Of a DNA stretch of 64,000 nt, positions 55,700 through 64,000 are shown one piece after another. The stretch lies in the NCBI RefSeq assembly GCF_017591425.1, contig NW_024465885.1:40543001-40607000 (forward strand). Reading direction: 5' to 3'. How positions within the stretch are numbered: the stretch's first letter is position 1; each line of letters starts with the position of its first letter. This DNA comes from Ochotona curzoniae. Lineage: Eukaryota; Chordata; Mammalia; Lagomorpha; Ochotonidae. The notes below the pieces were generated by a model. The model made no database searches. It was not told the origin of the DNA and saw only the letters and a program-made list of their open reading frames with translations. The translations under genes and the position numbers were made by a program.

Positions 55700-56174
55700 T
55701 AGCCCATGAGAAGCCATAACCACATGGCACACTGTGCCGTTGCTAACAGACCCCAACATGACCTGTTCATTGGCCATGCAACAGGAGCAACACTCTGCAC
55801 CCCAGTCTCTCTTCCCTACTCTGCTCAGACTTCCTTTGGAAACAACTCTAGGAAGAAAAATGTTACATTCATCCCACTTTTCAGCAGGCAGGCAAGGAGC
55901 CTGCCAAGAGATACAATTTCCTGTGCTTCCTGACCTTTAACTTCATTGGAGGGTCCAGAGAGATAGACTTATCTATTAGCCAATCACAATGTTCTTGTTC
56001 TGTTGGGACCGCCCTTCTGCCTGCCCCCTTCTCCTAGATAAGCTTGTGACTTCTCTCAAATAAATGGACATCTTTCACCACCAGTTTGTTTCCCACTGGA
56101 AACACTGCAGAAGAGCACTGTCACCTCACCTTTTGGTGGTCTTGGGGGGTCGCTGCTGCACAGAAGATCCCCCA
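55700..56174 (+). mobile_element. Probable solo LTR of an endogenous retrovirus (sense)
   Basis: A CCAAT box (TTAGCCAATCACAATG near 55977) is followed by a GC-rich promoter-like stretch (ACCGCCCTTCTGCCTGCCCC). Then comes a polyadenylation signal in CTCAAATAAATGG (AATAAA at 56059) and a U5-like CTTGGGGGGTCGCTGCTG segment ending in CA at 56174. This is the arrangement of gammaretrovirus-like (class I) LTRs. No internal viral genes adjoin it, so recombination between LTRs has probably removed the provirus. The 5' edge is approximate and overlapping short frames at 55706-55940 are not genes. Confidence 0.6.
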
Positions 56175-56905
56175 AGAATGTTTAGTAAATAAAATTTGAC
56201 CTCATGGTTCAACGCTTAGAGCTTATTAAATTTTTTTTAATTGCTGCCTTTGAGAGTCAAGTGTTTCCCAATATAGTACTCAAACTATTATATGATTTTG
56301 TTTTCAATTTGGAGAGCACAATGCATCATTTTTAGGTGTGGCACAAGTTCATTTTCATATGTCCACTATCGCTCTATTTGCTGATATTCTACTATAAGAC
56401 AATTATATCATGCTTGGTTCTAGCAATTCACAAATTGTGAAAACAGTCCTTGGCAGCATGGGATTGGTAAAATAAAACAGATGGTTGGGGTACAGATGTT
56501 TGGGAGAAATTCCTTGGAAAATGAGAGCAGAAAGAAGTTGAACAAATCAGTCATAATAAATAATTGCAAAAGAGATTATAATGGGCATTAGTTTCACAGG
56601 TGGTGAAACTTTTTTCTGCCCAAGGGCATTTGAATATTTAGAACACCATTCACAGGCCATTTCAAATTATCAACTAAAAAATTAGCCTGCTACAGATTCA
56701 TTAGATTTGAGTCATGCCTGAGGTTTGTTTAGCAGGTCCAGACCAAGTAATTTTGTGGGCCTTATATGAACTAGACATTCCTGACTCCTGAGGATGATAT
56801 GGGACATTTACCTAGTTTTATTATTTGGAAAAGAGTATGGAACTAACTCTCACATGATAAATTTTTGGCAGGCGATTTATCAACTATATTCAAAAGAGCA
56901 TCAAT
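56175..56905. other. Non-coding DNA, nothing recognised
   Basis: AT-rich and without frames of note. Confidence 0.5.
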
Positions 56906-57230
56906 GGGGCCAGCCTGGTGGTACATCAGGTTAAGCTGCTAGCTGCGGCAACAGCATCCGTTATGGGCATGGTTTCAAGTTCTGGCAGCTCTCCTGAGTC
57001 AGCTCCTTGTAACAGTTCCTGGGAAGGTAACAAGGACGGTTCAGGGACTTAGACCCTTGCAGCTACATGAGAAACCTGGAAGAAGTTCCTGGCTCCAAGC
57101 TCCTGGTTCATACTGCACATCTTTGGAATCTCTGCACATTATGACCATGTGAGCCAGTGGATGGAATATATATCTCTCTTGCTCTCTTTCAAATAAATAA
57201 GTGAATCTTTAAAAAGAAAGAAAAAGAAGA
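56906..57230 (+). mobile_element. Old CSINE subfamily copy (sense)
   Basis: GGGGCCAGCCTGGTGGTACA, TCAGGTTAAGCTGCTAGCTG, GTTCTGGCAGCTCTCCTGAG, CAGCTCCTTGTAACAGTTCC, GAAACCTGGAAGAAGTTCC and CAAATAAATAAGTGAATC are in order. The tail is followed by AAAG repeats. Confidence 0.78.
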
Positions 57231-57241
57231 TTATTGTTAAC

Positions 57242-57280
57242 TGTCAGCTGACTTCACTTAGCAGTGTCAGCTGACTTCAC
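57242..57280. repeat. Short direct repeat
   Basis: TGTCAGCTGACTTCAC occurs twice with a 23-bp period, just after the SINE tail. Confidence 0.9.
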
Positions 57281-57956
57281 CAAGTCAACCCCAGCACTCT
57301 TGATGCTATTACTCCAAGATAAGTTTTTTGTTTGCTTATTTTACCTGTTTAGCCTGTTATTAATATAGATCCCAATACGCATTAACACAAAACCTTCATT
57401 TCCAATTCCTTTATTCATTTCCCTTCTCATCTGTCATAAAAATATGTGATAGGAATGTATTGGGACTGAGAAGGTTGTTGAAAACAAAGAAGACTTGGCG
57501 GTATGGAGTGCTTGTGGTGTTTCCTTCCCATTTAGCATTCACGTGTAGATACTCATTTATGTTGGCTCCTAAGTCCAGGGTGGCTGTAATTCCAAATGGC
57601 AAGACAGGTCTTTTTCACCGTGCCCCTACGCTCTGTTGGAGAGTTGCATTCTAGACGACTTGTTTATCTGCCCTAAGAATTGAATTTGTGCAGGTGTTCT
57701 TCTCCTTTGCGTAAGCTGTTGCCACATCTTTAAAGCCTTCTGAGTAGCGATCTCATGCAGGCCTCACAGCACCAGGTGAAGACCTGCTTCCTCCGGGAAA
57801 GCTTGCTTCCGGTGCCTGACCCAAGTCAACAGCCATTTTGTTTTTAGAAATAGAGGTTGACAAAGGTGTACAGTAGCATTTGAACTAAATTTTGTAATTT
57901 GGAATGGGAAGTTTTATTAAAGATAAACTTGGTTTTATTACCTATATTTCTTAATC
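57281..57956. other. Non-coding DNA, possible L2 trace near 57770
   Basis: CTGCTTCCTCCGGGAAAGCT, TGCTTCCGGTGCCTGACCC resembles the L2 CACCTCCTCCAGGAAGCCTT block, but too little remains for a firm call. Short frames at 57411-57654 overlap on both strands and have no domain. Confidence 0.4.
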
Positions 57957-57974
57957 GATTCATCAGAATTTTTT
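57957..57974 (+). repeat. Target-site duplication, left copy, of a young CSINE
   Basis: GATTCATCAGAATTTTTT is repeated exactly at 58303-58320. Confidence 0.93.
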
Positions 57975-58302
57975 TTAAAGATTTATTTTTATTATTTTTT
58001 TTATTGGAAAGGCGGATGTACAGAGAGGAGAGACAGAGAGGAAGATCTTCCGTCCGATGATTCACTCCCCAAGTGAGCCACAACGGGTCGATACTATGCC
58101 GATCCGAAGCCAGGAGCCTCTTCCGGGTCTCCCACGCGGGTACAGGTTCCCAAGGCTTTGGGCCGTCCTCGACTGCTTTCCCAGGCCACAGGCAGGGAGC
58201 TGGAAGGGAAGCGGGGCTGCCGGGATTAGAACCGGCGCCCATATGGGATCCCGGGCGTGCTAGGCGAGGACCTTTAGCCACTTGCGCCACCGCGCCAGGC
58301 CC
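57975..58302 (-). mobile_element. CSINE, antisense, full length, young, with perfect 18-bp TSD
   Basis: Near-consensus copy with many intact CpG sites: AAAGATTTATTTTTATT, TTGGAAAGGCGGATGTACAG, AGATCTTCCGTCCGATGATT, GTCTCCCACGCGGGTACAGG, CCGTCCTCGACTGCTTTCCC, GAACCGGCGCCCATATGGG and GCCACCGCGCCAGGCCC at the end. It is the best-preserved SINE head in the window. The 148-codon minus-strand frame at 57844-58290 is this SINE read through and is not a gene. Confidence 0.95.
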
Positions 58303-58320
58303 GATTCATCAGAATTTTTT
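58303..58320 (+). repeat. Target-site duplication, right copy
   Basis: Exact second copy of GATTCATCAGAATTTTTT. Confidence 0.93.
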
Positions 58321-58448
58321 CAGAAATATCTACTTGTGTTATTATTCCTAGATCTAAATGTAGAATTGTGAGTGATACAGATGTTTCCCTTTATGCAGGG
58401 CTCAGGAAAAGTTAAGCATGCAGAAAAAGATTTTAAAAAGTGTTGCAG

Positions 58449-58777
58449 TGCCTGGCACAGTGGCCTAGCAGCTAAAGTCCTTGCCTTTCATTTACCAGGA
58501 TCCCATATGGGCGCCGGTTCTATTCCTGAAGCCCTGCTTCCCATCAGCTCCCTGCCTGTGGCCTGGGAAGGCAGTCGAGGACGGCCCAAAGCCTTGGGAT
58601 CCTGCACCCGTGTTAGAGACCTGGAGGAAGTTTCTGACTCTTGGCTTTGCATCAGCGCAGTACTGACCATTGCAGTCACTTGGGGAGTGAATCATTGGAT
58701 GAAAGATCTTTCTCTCTGTCTCTCCTCCTCTCTATATATCTGACTTTGCAATAAAAATAATTTTTTTTTTAAAAAAA
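58449..58777 (+). mobile_element. CSINE, full length (sense)
   Basis: GTGCCTGGCACAGTGGCCTA, CCCATATGGGCGCCGGTTC, TCAGCTCCCTGCCTGTGGCC, GGCAGTCGAGGACGGCCC, GGAGTGAATCATTGGATG, CTCTCTGTCTCTCCTCCTC and CAATAAAAATAA. Possible target duplications are AAAAGTGTTGCA (left) and AAAAGCATTGCA (right). The 123-codon frame at 58372-58743 is this element and not a gene. Confidence 0.92.
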
Positions 58778-58984
58778 GCATTGCATTGTATTGTGAGCAG
58801 TTGGGAAAATAAGCAGGGATCCATAGTGGAGTATTTGCTAATGGTAAGGAAGGAATGGTTAACTCTCAAGAGTCTGGATGTAAGACCTTTCAAAAGTGAT
58901 GGAATTTTCAAGATGAAAGAGTCCATCTATGGAAAAAGCCAGTTGGAAAGGTCTTTAAACAGTCTGATGGATCAAAGATAGCTG

Positions 58985-59400
58985 CAGATTCTTTGCCACT
59001 CTTTCTCTTAAAGTTTAATTTGATGACTTGCTTTGACCTATAGAGTATGATAGATGACTCCATGTAATTTATGGAGTTGATCTATAAGAGATGTGAAGTT
59101 TTGTATGACACAGTCTTACAAAACTTTCTCTCAGAACCTGGCCCTTATGCTGTGAGTGTGAGGACAGATGCCTCTGACTAATAGTCTCAACTGTGTCCTA
59201 GTGACAGAACTGACTGCCTGCCATCTCTAAATGAGCTATCTAGGAAGCCACAGACTCTCCGAGCTGCTAGGTCATTGCTGTGTCAAGTGGCATCACATGA
59301 TACCAAGGAAACTTCTGTCTAAGCCCGGGAAGCCTGCAGAATCAAAAGATGGAAGACAAGACCACTGACCCATGGCATTTGTTATGCAGTGATAAGAGAT
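58985..59400 (+). mobile_element. MLT1-like MaLR LTR, ancient
   Basis: GACTTGCTTTGACCTATAGA, CCTCTGACTAATAGTC, AGCCACAGACTCTCCGAG and CATGGCATTTGTTATGCAGT, GATAAGAG are in MLT1 order: TTGACCAATAGAATATGGC early, and TTTGTTATGCAGCAATAG near the 3' end. It is an old class III (ERVL-MaLR) solo LTR. Confidence 0.6.
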
Positions 59401-59479
59401 AATGAAGACAAATAGTTGGGACAGTATTTGCAAAGAATTCACAACAGGAAGGGATTTGTCATGTTTACAGAATAAATGA

Positions 59480-59830
59480 TGATTCGGGCTCCTTGAAGAC
59501 AGAGAATTCTCTAATCTGTTTTTTGATTCCAGCATTTATAAATGAGTGTTAAGTAGAAGTGTATGAATGACAGAGTAAACCTATATATTATACTTTGTTT
59601 CTCCACCCTTAAAATTTATATTAATGCTTAAGTCAATTTTGACCACTTGATGTAGTGTTATCTGCTAAAATTTGCAGGGCTCTCTTTTCTGCCCTATTTC
59701 GTATTTAAATTCAATGGCATAAGTTGTGGTACGGTCTTGATATGTAACTTTTCCTTTCCAACCATCCTCGAAGGTCTTTGAGGACAGTGATCTACAATAT
59801 TTCTGCCAAGCCCAGTGCTAGGCTAAGGGA
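59480..59830 (+). mobile_element. Possible L2 LINE fragments
   Basis: Two short stretches have the L2 terminus pattern: GGGCTCCTTGAAGACAGAGA with ATAAATGAGTGTTAAGTAG (59487-59560), and GGTCTTTGAGGACAGTGATC with AAGCCCAGTGCTAGG (59772-59822). Both are weak. Confidence 0.4.
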
Positions 59831-61002
59831 GCACCTAAGGGTCTCAAAATTCTATAATACTAATTCATCAATGTCATGTTCACAAAGAAACAGTAGCATG
59901 GTTGAGAGGTGATTTAATTCAGTTAACACTTTTCTAATATTTCGGAGAACACAAAAGTATATTCTAGAAGTGTTTCCAGTTATCTAACTTTCAGCCACCA
60001 TTTAAAAGTACTCCATAAACTCTAGAGGCTCTGTGAAATAGCATGCGAAACCTTAGTAACTGCAATAAAGTCGGGTGAGTCAAATCAAAATAATGGCTTC
60101 TCATTTGACCTTTAGCAAGTAAAGAATTCTCAGGTCTATAAACTTGCAATGGTTCTACTTCATTAGGTTACTCAGCAGTGCATTGACTAATGGTTGTCTC
60201 AGGAAAGAAAGTCATAACTAACAAGCAGGGAGTTTTTAATAATGGCCTCTGAGGTCCCAGACTCACCACAAAGGCAAGCAGTGCATGCCTTCCTTCCAAA
60301 TGGCAAAAATAAAAATAAAGACTAAATGTTCTTCAGAACACATCAGCGCCCAGGAAGGTACTACTCTTAGCAGGTTATAAAAACTAGGTTGTAATTCAGC
60401 AAGATTTTGAAGGGACCTAAAATATTGCCTATTTTCTTTGATTTAATATTATTAAAATATTTATGCTTCTTCTTAAAGCCCAATATATCTTACTCTGCCC
60501 AATTTATCAGGAAGACTTAATGTCTCTCCATTCTGCCTATTCCTAAAAGGGAGAGTATTTATGCCACCCATTCATGAAAAACAAAATAGATAAAAGCTGT
60601 TCGTACTGAAATCCTACTCAGAGTACATTGCGTATTATTACATATTTATTGAATGCACTGTGGACACATTAAATGTTTTATTTTTTGTTGGTGTCTCTGT
60701 TTTCTGTTCCTATCGCTCTATCAAAGTTTTTAGGAAAAAAAAATTTATGTATAATGGAAGATGGAAAAACAGCAAGATGAAAGAGTTTTCCACCATGTCT
60801 ATTCCACCAAGTAGGATTCAAAATATCTGCTAGTCTTGGCTTGATTCTCTACTACAAGCCCTTTCCTTCCAGTATGACCTTGACAACAAATCTCATTTTA
60901 CTATCATATCATGAAATAGGTTTGAATAAATCAAAGTGTACTTGTATACATAATATATCTGTTAGTATGATTCAAGAAGCAAGACATATTAGCATATATT
61001 TA
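59831..61002. other. Non-coding DNA, nothing recognised
   Basis: No repeat or exon was recognised in this AT-rich interval. Confidence 0.5.
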
Positions 61003-61073
61003 CACATATACAAATATATATATACATGCATATATATGTGTGTGTATATATACGTGTGTATATATATATATTA
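61003..61073. repeat. TA/TG-rich simple repeat
   Basis: Alternating TATA and TGTG steps (ATATATGTGTGTGTATATAT, ACGTGTGTATATATATATAT). Confidence 0.92.
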
Positions 61074-61608
61074 CCTCTGAGCAACTGATTACATCTTAAT
61101 TGAGCCCAACTCTCATCCCCAGCCTCCTTCTATTAGGAAGGAGGAAATAGTGACAGTGTGAGAAGCACTTGCTAGTTACTAATTGAGCCACATTTCATGC
61201 CACAGTAGGTAAAGATGAGAGGGAGAACCATTTTTCCAACCTAAGTGACAAAGTATGTCAATTCCTGAGCTAATCAGTAGAGATTTAGCCATTCTGTATC
61301 ACTTGTAATAATTGTAAACAGTACCTTGAATGCCAGCTATAGTACTTCATTTTAATATGACCCCTAAGTCAAGAATGAGAAAAATGAATTTTTGTGCTTA
61401 ACTAATTAATGTTGTACTAAAGCACCTAATTTCAACCATTGCCCTGAGCTATGTGAATAGTTATAACTACTCTACAGCTATAAGCAACTGCCAAGGTTGC
61501 TTTGTACCTAGACAAGTTTTACAGTCTTGGGAGAAAAGCAGCCAATAGCTGGTGGGCATTCTCGACCTGGTTAATACCATATGTGTTTTAACTATACCAG
61601 TGTGCCAG
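61074..61608. other. Non-coding DNA, nothing recognised
   Basis: Unique-looking sequence between two simple repeats. Confidence 0.5.
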
Positions 61609-61675
61609 TATAGTTGTTGTTGTTACTTTTGTTGTTGTTGTTCTCCTTCTTATTTTTATTATTCTTCATCTTTTT
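61609..61675. repeat. GTT-rich and T-rich simple sequence
   Basis: Runs of GTTGTTGTTG and TTATTTTTATTATTCTTC directly precede the GC-richer block at 61680. This could be the reversed A-rich tail of an antisense insertion or simply local low complexity. Confidence 0.8.
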
Positions 61676-61679
61676 GATA

Positions 61680-63415
61680 AGTGGGGAGGACAGGGAATGG
61701 CAGCCTGGGACACACAACCCTGGCTCTCTGGGTGATGGTGGCAGGGTAGTAGGGGAGCTGTGGATTGCCCAGGAAAGAAGTTCCAGTGGCACTTCTGGAG
61801 TAGGAGTGTTCAGGCCACTGAAAACATATTTCATAGGGGAGGAATGATTTCTGGAAACTTCCATGATGGAGGCACTGCACGTGCAGGTATGTGAGGGAGC
61901 TCATACCTTAAGACCCTGGGCTGGGAACTGGCCTATTAGGGAAACTGGGGACTTCTCTGCTGGGTTGTGCAAGGCTGAAGAACCCAACACCATGCATGTG
62001 AGCCGCATGTGTACAGCCCAGACTGGGCTAGTTTGCAGCATTTGCTGGTGCTCTGGAAAGCCAGAATGGTTTTGAGTGACAGGCTGGAAAAAACTGCAGC
62101 ACACAGCAATCTGAACCAGGATGGATGCAGGCCAGTTGGGCCAGGCTGCAGTACCTGCAGGTAAATGTTAGGACTAGAGGCCAACCATGTCATTCTGAAC
62201 AGTAGCACCTGCTGGCACATGTCAAATCCGGGAGCAAGCTTGGTAATGGAACTTGGGGAACTTCCCTGCTAGGCTGCAGTTCCTACTGGTTAATGTGAGA
62301 GCTGTGGCTGGGCGCAGGCCAGGTTAACCTGGGCTACAACACCAATTAGCAAGAACTGGATCAGGCTAGAAAGCCAGCTTCACCTGTCAGCAGAGATGTG
62401 GGCCAGAATTGGGACAGATCAGGCCAGTGTCCAAAGATGAGTCCAAGAGCTGAACGGGAGGTAGACTGGGCCAGGCTGGGCTACAGCAGAGACTGGAACA
62501 TGCAAAAACTGGGGTGAGCTTGGTTGGGGTTATTGGAGTCACCCCAATAGCCCAACTAAGCCCCAGCACCCACTGGTATGCATGAAGACCAGGTCTGTGC
62601 CTGGCTGAGCTGGACTAAATTGCAGCACCTGTCAGTTTGCATGAGCTATGGGGCTAGGAAATAATTGATCAGGCAGCTGTATGCACTAGTATATGAGTTG
62701 GCTGGGGCAGGTGACAGACTAAACCTTTACTGGTTCATAAAAAAGTCAAGTCTGAGGTCATCCCAGGAGAGATTTCTTGAAGGGTTTTACAATCAGACTG
62801 CTGGACTCAGACTCTGGATACCCCCCAAAAATCGTAAGATGTGTGATTCAACCTTGGAGTGCATATATCTGAACTGGGCCTCCCCAGTTGGTGATGCCTG
62901 TGCAGTGGACAGCATGTCAAGATGCACGTGGGGCACATGATGGTTAACTCATTCAAGCCAGCATGAAATGTCAACTGCCTCATCAGAGGATGGAAGGCAG
63001 AACAGGTTGGACAATTCTCCTGGTCAAGCTAGCAGCATCTTCCTGGGCCTGTGGACGTACTAAGGTGGACTTTGTCAGCTCAGTGCTAGAGCAACAAAAC
63101 CAATAACTTCTCAGCCTTGAAACATTCCTCTCCACATTGAGGTCTCTGAAGTGTCAAATAACCGTTCCTCATCCCTGGATGCTGATATAGTTTGATAGCA
63201 AGGACCACCTCCCTTCCCCTTTCCTAGTCCCCTTTGCACACAAGAGGAAAAAAAAAAGACAAAGAGAGAGAGAAAAAGGAAATATTTGTTTCACCCACTT
63301 TTCTCCATACTTGAACCTGCCCAGCCCAATCAGAGGCCCACATGGGCATGCATCACTCTCAACTATGTAAACAGTATTAAAAAGAAAACTGACTAAATAA
63401 ATAAATAAAAAAATT
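61680..63415 (+). mobile_element. Probable lineage-specific retroelement, non-coding part (family unassigned)
   Basis: This GC-richer block stands out from AT-rich flanks. It contains a degenerate internal repeat at about 62020-62700 and a long non-repeated stretch (GAGAGATTTCTTGAAGGG, CCTCCCCAGTTGGTGATGCC, TCATCAGAGGATGGAAGGC). A purine-rich run follows at 63243-63279, and the block ends AACTGACTAAATAAATAAAT plus A-rich sequence. That end looks like a retroelement tail on the sense strand. Only short frames occur (for example 62665-62940) and none matches a viral or LINE protein that I know. It may be an L1 5' region or 3' UTR, or a non-autonomous LTR element. Confidence 0.45.
62020..62700 (+). 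repeat. Degenerate minisatellite-like array, ~55-75 bp unit
   Basis: A core resembling GGCTGCAGCACCTGCTGGTATGCA recurs roughly nine times, at about 62031, 62147, 62203, 62273, 62334, 62479, 62563, 62621 and 62673. Examples are GGCTGCAGTACCTGCAGGTA, AGTAGCACCTGCTGGCACAT, GGCTGCAGTTCCTACTGGTT and TTGCAGCACCTGTCAGTTTG. Between cores, variants of GGGCCAGGCTG and ACTGGG recur. Units are well diverged, so this is an old array. Confidence 0.7.
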
Positions 63416-64000
63416 AAGTTATGCTTATTTTACGTTGGAAGGTTATCTGAATTAAATGAACATGTATTATTTCCTTTTTGTTTTCATCCATGCGGCTATA
63501 CAGAAAAAGTCCCCAATCACAGGAAGACTTTTTCACCTGGGGGCGTTCCGTAAGATTCCAAAAGAAAATTTCAATATTGCTGAAGTTCTTGGAAAAGCTC
63601 CTAAGTCCTGGGTCATAGGAACTAAACAAGGAAAATGTAATGGAACAGTAGTACAAAGAATAAATGTTGCTCAAATGGCTTTCCTGATGCCAGTGAATGA
63701 ATGAAGTGCTGTGTGGGTATTCACCTGTGAAGACCCCTCTTATTGCTAGCAACCTCGGGCTGTGCTATCTCAGACTGAGGAATAAAGCTGAGGCAGTCAA
63801 GGAGCGGCCATCATCCATCAAGGGTACTCAAAGCTGTCATCAGTGTGAATATTGCCAATTATTTAAATTTATGTCTGATATAAACAGGAAAATCTGAATT
63901 AAGCCTTTAAATTGCCACATTTCCACCCTTTGGTCTTCTTTATCTTTCCCATTAGAACCATTGTTAGTCTGAAAGTCTGAACTAATTCAGAGGAAGCGTC
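63416..64000. other. Non-coding DNA at the window end, nothing recognised
   Basis: Overlapping frames on both strands at 63414-63752 (112 codons minus, 82 codons plus) have no recognised domain. The window ends without a clear feature. Confidence 0.45.

Noticed and set aside
57844..58290. 148-codon minus-strand frame
   Set aside because: It is a read-through of the young CSINE at 57975-58302.
63456..63752. Possible exon at the window end
   Set aside because: Both strands are open over the same bases and neither translation matches a family I know.
1..64000. A hidden gene cluster or defence/biosynthetic system
   Set aside because: Composition, SINE and LINE content and the lack of long frames show this to be mammalian non-coding DNA. 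Nothing in the sequence supports an operon or gene system.

Overview
This is a stretch of mammalian nuclear DNA with no protein-coding gene that I can support. The organism is very probably a lagomorph, and more likely a pika (Ochotona) than a rabbit. The evidence is about two dozen copies of a tRNA-derived SINE of the lagomorph C-repeat (CSINE) type. They share a Pol III box head, a conserved middle (CCAGCTCCCTGCCTGTGGCC, then GGGAAAGCAGTCGAGGACGG), a CTCTCTGTCTCTCCTC stretch and an AATAAA-rich tail. L1 3' ends of a lagomorph type (G-rich tract, then CCTATAAAACTGTA, then an A-rich tail) accompany them. The pika assignment rests on remembered CSINE subfamily sequence and is inference.

Layout. 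1-8 kb: AT-rich unique DNA with an old SINE split by an antisense L1 end, one intact SINE, a MIR and an L1 3' end. 9-16.6 kb: the most repeat-dense part. It holds a sense L1 ORF2 remnant split by a second, antisense L1 with a clean 12-bp target duplication, followed by SINE-in-SINE nests. 17-22.6 kb: a quiet interval. 22.6-30 kb: SINEs, two CA microsatellites, an L2 and a probable antisense solo LTR. 31.6-35.2 kb: one SINE and a long decayed ancient repeat that contains a sharp 111-bp duplicate pair. 35-47.8 kb: mostly unannotated DNA with two MIRs, a MER20-like DNA transposon, one SINE and a weak L1 end. 47.8-59.5 kb: several SINEs, including the two youngest-looking insertions (perfect 14-bp and 18-bp target duplications), a solo LTR and an MLT1-like LTR. 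61-63.4 kb: AT/GT-rich simple sequence, then a GC-richer block with a degenerate internal repeat of about 55-75 bp, probably the non-coding part of a lineage-specific retroelement.

The open reading frames in the window are short. The longer ones fall on SINEs, CA repeats or low-complexity sequence, or lack any recognisable domain. The window therefore looks intergenic or deep-intronic. I see no new gene system. The points of interest are insertion histories, sharp local duplications, one unexplained repeat block and one unassigned reading frame. All family names come from pattern recognition; a RepeatMasker run with a lagomorph library would be the decisive check.
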